A stretch of 64,000 nt of DNA, taken from Eriocheir sinensis (taxonomy: Eukaryota > Arthropoda > Malacostraca > Decapoda > Varunidae). Positions 57,489-64,000 of the stretch are shown here, one piece after another. The position numbers and the translations under genes were made by a program. Position 1 is the first letter of the stretch, and every line of letters starts with the position of its first letter. Where the stretch lies: NCBI RefSeq assembly GCF_024679095.1, contig NC_066529.1, positions 3,651,094 through 3,715,093 on the forward strand, read 5' to 3'. The notes beneath the pieces were generated by a model. It was not told the origin of the DNA. It saw only the letters and a list, made by a program, of their open reading frames with translations, and searched no databases.

Positions 57489-57985
57489 CGCAGTCGTTTG
57501 TGGGCCGAGAATGTCAGTCAGTCAGGCAGGCCGGCACACAGACAGGTAGGTAGGTCAGTCACGGCGAGCTCTAGATAATCTTCCTTCACTGGACCTTAGC
57601 CCAAAACCAGGTGGACTTGAGTTAACGATTACGAGTTTCACCACAAAACGAAAAGAGAATAAACTGTCATGTAAATCAAGAAGGAGAAGTAATCTGTAGG
57701 TGTGTGTATATGAGGGAGACAAAAACTATGGGTCAGCAGTGCAAGGTGTTCTATATACGAGGAACTCCAGGTTATTAGTGATCTCTGTAAGTAAGTTTAA
57801 AGTGTAGGTTCTGTAGTGTAAGGTCGTCTATTTACGGTCGTGGTAGTCACCGTAAGTAAGGTCTAGGTGCCCGAATATAGGTCCGTGTACAGGTTGGGGT
57901 AGGTAGGAACGAGAGAGGGGTGAGGAGATGCTTGCTTTAGGAGAGCCGTGGCTGTACTCGTTTCCTTTTTACCGCCAGCCACCTT

Positions 57986-57996
57986 CATATATATAG
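57986..57996 (-). promoter_or_regulatory. TATA-box candidate for gene VIII
   Basis: The minus strand reads CTATATATATGAAGG about 500 bp upstream of the start codon. Another TATATA at about 57752-57758 is an alternative. Confidence 0.35.
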
Positions 57997-58019
57997 TAAG
58001 TGCGCTGGCCATCACTTCG

Positions 58020-58160
58020 GTAACCCCTCCCTCTCCCTCTCTCCTCTAGCTCCTCCTCCTCTTTCCCCTTCCCCTACTCGTCCTCCTCCTCTTTCCCCTT
58101 CCCCTACTCGTCCTCCTCCTCGTCCCCCTCCTCCTCCTCCTCCTCCTCGTTCTAGTGACA
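58020..58160. repeat. (TCC)n with 33-bp tandem unit
   Basis: CTCCTCCTCTTTCCCCTTCC followed by CCTACTCGTC repeated two to three times, then (TCC)n. Confidence 0.85.
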
Positions 58161-58299
58161 GCTGGGCTCAATAAAGTGCTCTATATACTCGCAGCAGACG
58201 AGGGAGAGAGTAGAGGCCCGGTAAACACAGGAGCCCGGCTATAATCGTACGGCAGAGTGAGAGTCGTGCTTCTACTCGTCCCTCTGTGTGGCGTCTTCT

Positions 58300-58930
58300 T
58301 CCACTGTGGCTTTTTTTTATGTTTGTGTATGTGTGTTTTTTAGATGTCTGTATGTCTGCCTTTGTTTGTATGTCCCTGTTTTATTTTATTTTATTATGTT
58401 ATTTGTTGTTATTATTTTCCTTATTACGATGGCTTGCTATCTATTAATGCGTTGAAATCTCCCACCTTTCTTTTATTTTCTCTTTTTTCTCTTTTCTCTT
58501 TCTAAGTCTCTTTATCTATCAGCCTTTGTTAGTATAATGCTTTTTTCGTGTTATTTCATCATATTTGTTTATATTTTCATTATTATTGTTATTATTAGTA
58601 TATTATATTAATGTGCAAAACTGTGGATTGCTTGCTAATATCGCATTGAAATCTCCCACTTTACTTATTTTTTTCTTTCTTTTAAATTTATCTCTTTTTT
58701 TTATCAATCTATCTATATTTATGTCTATCTATCTATCCATCCTTTATCTATCTATCTTCCTATCTATCTATCTATCTATCTATCACTCTCTCTGAAGTAG
58801 CATTTTTTTCCCACATACATTTTTTTGCGTACATTTTTTTGCCCGTCGTGTGATGTACTCTTAATAAGGAGACGAATCGCGGCCGTGATTATCAAGACCA
58901 CAAGAAAAAGGGAAAATAGCGAAGAAAGTT
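58300..58930. other. No gene recognised; (CTAT)n at about 58700-58790
   Basis: T-rich with a CTAT tetramer array. A block with TGAAATCTCCCAC(C/T)TT occurs at about 58453 and 58647, an old duplication. Confidence 0.5.
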
Positions 58931-58939
58931 ACCATTTTT

Positions 58940-58940
<1 letters not shown>

Positions 58941-58994
<54 letters not shown>
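58941..58994. repeat. (GT)27 microsatellite
   Basis: GT array. Confidence 0.95.
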
Positions 58995-58995
<1 letters not shown>

Positions 58996-59860
58996 GGAGC
59001 CCATTCTCTTATACAAGTAACGTAGTAAGTTGAAGTTATATAAAAGTGAATCATGAATATTCTGCCTGTTATGTGAGCCTGAAGCATTCTTTGGCGAGGC
59101 GGATTATAAAAGAGAAGTGAAAACAGGAAAAAAAAATGACAACACGGGAATAACCACACTTAAGACATTTATTTTCGTTTGTTGTTTCTTGTAGTACTGT
59201 ACCCAAGTCTCGAAAGACATAATATACGAGATACCTTAAGAAACGTAACATGCCTTCCAGAAAAGAATAAATAGTCTTGTATTTTACAGATCACATACTG
59301 GCCAAAATTGACAATAGATATTTACATAATTAGATAGATACATAGAAAGGGAAAAAAAGGAGAGAGAAAGAAAGAAAAAAAATAAGGAAAGAAAGGAAAG
59401 AAAAGAAACAAAGAAGGAAAAATAGATAAATAAAGATAAAGATATAGATGAATATATATTGCTACGTTCATTGATATTTAGACTTATTTAATGACAGAAA
59501 AACAGGCCTCAAGACAGACAGACAGAAAGACAGGCGGACATACAGACAAACAGAGACAGTGACAGCATCGAACCAAAGATCATTCACGTACACATCTTCT
59601 TTCCATCCTCATACCACGATAGCGAAACCAGATACACTATTGCTACGAATCTTCATGATCAAAAGGTCGCTTCCCTGTATCTGCCTAATCCTCTCATCCT
59701 CTCTCAATCTGTCCCGGTCTTTAAATCATCTCCCGTCCGTTGTTTCACATTTTTTTCTTTCCTCTGCTATTTCGTTTCATCTATATTTTCTTTTCTTAGT
59801 TTCGTTGTTTATATATTTTCCCTTCGGTCGTCGTTTCGCTTATATATATTTTTTCCGTAG
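58995..59860. other. No gene recognised
   Basis: AT-rich, with (GAAA)n-like purine sequence at 59345-59440. Confidence 0.5.
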
Positions 59861-60150
59861 GACTCGTTTCATCTATATTTCTTTCCTTTTTCCATAGTCA
59901 TAACGTCTATTATATTTCTTTTTCCTTTGTTTTCGTTATCTCTATACACTGATTTTCCCTCTGTTCTTCGTTTCGCTTATAATTTCCTTTTTTTTTTTCG
60001 CTGGAGTCGTTTCATCTATATTTCTTCCCTTTTTCCATAGTCATAACATCTATAATATTTCTTTTTCCTTTGTTTTCGTTATCTCTATACACTGATTTTC
60101 CCTCTGTTCTTCGTTTTGCTTATAATTTCCTTTTTTTCCGCTGGAGTCGT
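59800..60150. repeat. Tandem repeat, about 140-bp unit, about 2.3 copies
   Basis: GTCGTTTCATCTATATTTCT, TTTTTCCATAGTCATAAC and TCTATACACTGATTTTCCCT recur in order. Confidence 0.9.
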
Positions 60151-60386
60151 TTCGTCCTTTCCTCTTTACCCCTAACCCATAACGCAATCCAGTCACCTCA
60201 GCTTTACTCTTCCTCTCCTCCTCCTCCTCTGCACTCGTGTCTCATGAGATCATACACCAACTTGTCACTTTGTTATCTGTCTCAAACCACCGCTAGACCA
60301 CAAGTTCCCTCTGAGTGTTAAGAGATCATAAACTGTATGGCTGTAGGGGTGGAATTTCTTTTCTTGGATTGCTCTGCTGGGAACAA

Positions 60387-60870
<484 letters not shown>

Positions 60871-61079
60871 ACAACCAGGCTGATATACAATAAAGAGAAA
60901 GCTGAATGGGGGAACTTCATCACATAAGGGAAAGAGGAGGTGTACCTTTAGGGAGGGAATGAAGAGGGAAAGCGAGAAAGGGGGAAAGAGGGAAAGGGAA
61001 AATGGAAGGATGAGCATGACTGACCAGGATGCGATGTGATCATATGGGGAACGAAAGCTAAAAATAAATGAAGGGGAGA

Positions 61080-61395
61080 AAGGGAAGGAGAAGGAGGAGG
61101 AAAGAGGTAAAGAATGAGGATAAGGATAAGGAGGAAGAGCAGAAAGGGAAAAAGAAGAAGAAGAAGGGAAGAGATAAAGAATGAGGATAAGGATAAGGAA
61201 GAAGAGCAGAAAGGGAAAGAGAAGAAGAAGGGAAATGATAAAGAATGAGGATAAGCATAAGGAGGAAGACCAGAAAGGGAAAGAGAAGAAGAAGAAGAAG
61301 GGAAGAGGTAAAGAAGGAGGATAAGGATAAGAAGGAAGACCAGAAAGGGAAAGAGAAGAAGAAGGGAAGAAATGAAAAGTAAGGATAAGGATAGG
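61080..61395. repeat. Tandem repeat, about 65-bp unit, five copies
   Basis: AAGAATGAGGATAAGGATAA, GGAGGAAGAGCAGAAAGGGA and AAGAGAAGAAGAAGGGAAGA recur. Minus-strand Ser/Leu/Phe frames are shadows. Confidence 0.9.
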
Positions 61396-61399
61396 AGGA

Positions 61400-61453
61400 A
61401 GAGATAAAGATGAAAGATTAGCATTAGCAGAATATAAAGATAGAAGAGAGAAA

Positions 61454-61485
<32 letters not shown>

Positions 61486-61620
61486 AGAGAAGGGAAGAAG
61501 AAGAAGAAGAATACACAAGAAGACACAAATATTTAAGAAGACTACAAAAGCCGAAATGGAAAATAGTAAAAGAAAGAAAAGAAAAAGAGTCAGGAAACGT
61601 ATGAAAGGAAGGAAGAAAGG
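61400..61620. repeat. Duplicated block, copy 1
   Basis: Non-microsatellite words GATTAGCATTAGCAGAATAT, ACAAATATTTAAGAAGACTA and GGAAACGTATGAAAGGAAGG also occur at 63060-63280 in the same order. Confidence 0.85.
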
Positions 61621-61734
61621 TGAAGAGAGAGAAAGGAAAAAAAGAGGAGAAAGAGGAGAAGGAGGAGGAGGAGGAGGAAGGGGTATTTAGGAAGAGTTAA
61701 AGAGCATGTAAAGGGGAAGGCAGGAGAAAGGAGG

Positions 61735-62130
61735 ATGTTGATTAAAGGAGAGAAAGGGGAGAGGGGAGAGGGCTTGATGCAGAACGGAGATGTGTAAAAA
61801 AAAAGTGATGAAGGAAGTGAAGAAAGGGGAGGAAGAAGGATGAATAGTAGAGGAGAGAAAGGGGAGAGGGGAGAGGGCTTGATGCAGAACGGAGATGTGT
61901 AAAAAAAAAGTGATAAAGAAGGGAAGAAAGGGAGAGAAAGGAGGATGTTTAGTATAGGAGAGAAAGGGGAGAGGGGAGTGGGCGTGATGCAGAACGGAAA
62001 TGGGCAAAAAAAAGTAATGAAGGAAAAGAAGAGAGGGGAGAAAAGGGAGAGCTGGTGGGTGTAGGGGAAGGGGAAAAAAGTGATAAAGAAAATGAAGAAA
62101 GGGGAGAAAAGGGAGAGCTGGGAGGATGTA
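61735..62130. repeat. Tandem repeat, about 95-110-bp unit, about four copies
   Basis: GGAGAGAAAGGGGAGAGGGG, GGCTTGATGCAGAACGGAGA and AAAAAAAAGTGATGAAGG recur. Confidence 0.9.
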
Positions 62131-62279
62131 GAGGAAAGAGGGAAAAAAAACTTAGATCAAGAGCACACACCTGGCCTCCACCTGTCCACGGCAATGAGCC
62201 AATTACCTGATTTATCTTCACGGTCATTATCGCACGAACACACGAACAAACAAACAAACAAATACACTCGCTGCATATT

Positions 62280-62559
62280 TTATTACTTACGTGAATCTTA
62301 ACCTTACCTTTCCTCTGTTTACCTGTTACTTACCTGCTGTGTACTTACCTATTTCCTTACCTACCTATCAACCTACATTTCTGCCCTCCTACTGTCTACC
62401 TGCATAACCTGCTATCTCTCTACCTCCACCTATTTACCTACTTATCCTACCTACCTTACTACATACATACATACATACATACTAACTTACATACATACAT
62501 ACATACTTACACACATATACACACCTACCAACATGATTCCATACATACAAAAAAACATG

Positions 62560-62560
<1 letters not shown>
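62280..62560. repeat. TACCT- and (ATAC)n-rich stretch
   Basis: ACCTACCTA words to 62460, then CATACATACATA. No gene seen. Confidence 0.65.
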
Positions 62561-62561
<1 letters not shown>

Positions 62562-62611
<50 letters not shown>

Positions 62612-62612
62612 G
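62562..62612. repeat. (GT)25 microsatellite
   Basis: GT array. Confidence 0.95.
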
Positions 62613-62739
62613 CTAACCACCATGACGGTAATTGAGTGGTATGTGTTTTGCTTTTTATCGTCTTCGCTTTACCCTTTCTACGACTTTTCCTCATTAGCTT
62701 TCTACCTCGCTCGTGCCTTCTGCTGCAGCTGGAAAGGGG

Positions 62740-63050
62740 GAGAGGTAGGAGGACGGCCACATTCAATAGGGAAAGGGAGGGAAATTTGCATAGAACCAGA
62801 GAGATGGGAGAGACTGGTAAGACGAGAAAGGAAGAGGAGATAGGAAACAGGGAAAAGACATGAAAGGAAGAGATTGGGAACACAGGAAAAAAGAGGAGAT
62901 GAAAACAGGGAAAAGACATGGAAGACAGAGGAAGGGGAAGGGAAACTACCGTAGATCTAGTAAGAAGGGAAAGATTGAGAACACGAAAAAAGAAAAGGAA
63001 ATAGGAAACACAGGAGAGACATGAAACACAGAGCAAAAGGGAAAGGGAGG
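62740..63050. repeat. Purine-rich sequence with about 60-90 bp degenerate units
   Basis: AGGGAAAAGACATGAAAG, GGAAGAGGAGATAGGAAACA and GGGAAACTAC(C/T)(G/A)TAGA variants recur. Confidence 0.65.
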
Positions 63051-63059
63051 GAGAACTAC

Positions 63060-63280
63060 TATAGAGATGAAAGATAAGCATTAGCAGAATATAAAGATAG
63101 AAGAGAGAAGAAGAAGAAGAAGAAGAAGAAGAAGGAGTAAGAAGAGGTGGGAAGAAGAAGAAGAAGAATACACAAGAATACACAAATATTTAAGGAGACT
63201 ACAGAAGCCAAAAGGGAAGCAGTAAAAGGATGAAAAGAAAAAAGTTAGGAAATGTATGAAAGGAAGGAAGAAAAATGAAG
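63060..63280. repeat. Duplicated block, copy 2
   Basis: Matches 61400-61620 with a different (GAA)n length. Confidence 0.85.
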
Positions 63281-63379
63281 TGAAATTGAGAACACTAGAA
63301 AGGAAGAGAAGACGAGAAACGGGGAGGAGAAAGGGAGATAGGGAGAACGTAAGGGAGGAAGGGAAAGAATGCAATTAGG

Positions 63380-63814
<435 letters not shown>

Positions 63815-63904
63815 GGTAAAAATCATCTAATTAGTAAACTTGACTTCACAGCTGCAGGTGGTGTTTATAACTGTGGGTTGAGAATGGCATAGTTTACGCC
63901 GCAG

Positions 63905-64000
63905 GGAAAGGAAAACGGGCTGTGGGTTGTGTCCGTGTCCGTGGTGGCGGCGGCGGTGGTGGTGGTGGATGCGGTGATCGTGAAGGTACTTGTGGAGAAC
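63905..64000 (+). CDS. Possible 5-prime part of a hydrophobic exon running off the window
   Basis: After a GTTTACGCCGCAG acceptor the plus strand has an open frame to the window end, reading GKENGLWVVSVSVVAAAVVV and then VVDAVIVKVLVEN. The Val/Ala-rich core resembles the signal cores of genes III and VII, and the codons are GTG/GCG-rich. The acceptor would enter in phase 0, not phase 1 as in the array family, and the polypyrimidine tract is weak. It may instead be a shadow of a (GGT)n/(GGC)n repeat. Confidence 0.25.

Overview
This window looks like the nuclear genome of an arthropod, most likely a decapod crustacean. That assignment is inference. It rests on split genes with GT/AG introns, interstitial runs of the arthropod telomere unit TTAGG, a peritrophin-type (CBM14) chitin-binding exon, LINE and MITE remnants, and a very high density of long (CT)n, (CA)n, trinucleotide and GATA arrays. 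There is no bacterial, plasmid, phage or CRISPR content. Most long open frames are shadows of microsatellites or of polypurine/polypyrimidine tracts.

Main content: a tandem array of small genes that share one architecture and that I cannot match to a named family. Six are assembled here with phase-consistent exons: I (892-3886, -), III (11804-13683, -), IV (19879-22045, -), VI (38035-40365, -), VII (45186-48630, -) and VIII (54462-57488, -). A seventh, V (31635-36017, +), is on the opposite strand, and a lone last-exon candidate sits at 41583-41658 (-). The shared plan is a very short first coding exon that ends in phase 1 (exactly 13 nt, ATG plus three codons plus G, in IV, VI, VII and VIII). 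A second exon follows with the signal-peptide core, a fast-varying low-complexity linker, a short beta-like T-[IL]-[ST]-[VL] stretch and one membrane span, and it ends in phase 2. The last exon holds a short tail, in several members carrying a Tyr/Arg-Leu-Glu/Lys-Tyr motif. The predicted products are small single-pass membrane proteins with a variable outer part and a conserved short tail.

Layout: 0-4 kb gene I with a MITE in an intron; 4-8 kb minisatellite and repeats; 8.3 kb CBM14 exon; 9-11 kb microsatellites; 11.8-15.1 kb gene III with a possible distal promoter; 15-19.8 kb repeats; 19.9-22.1 kb gene IV with a TATA box; 22-31 kb LINE 3-prime ends, MITEs, tandem repeats and a cluster of CRE-like sites; 31.6-36 kb gene V; 36-38 kb repeats with AP-1-like sites; 38-40.4 kb gene VI; 41.6 kb orphan tail exon; 42-45 kb repeats; 45.2-48.8 kb gene VII; 49-54 kb repeats, a good MITE at 52.2 kb and a LINE fragment; 54.5-58 kb gene VIII; 58-63.9 kb repeats; right edge, a possible hydrophobic exon running off the window.

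All gene models come from reading the sequence by eye. Splice phases agree throughout, but no transcript or homology search was available. Function is not known. Shared architecture and clustering suggest duplicated genes that may be co-regulated, and the nearby chitin-binding exon is the only hint of a cuticle or extracellular-matrix setting.
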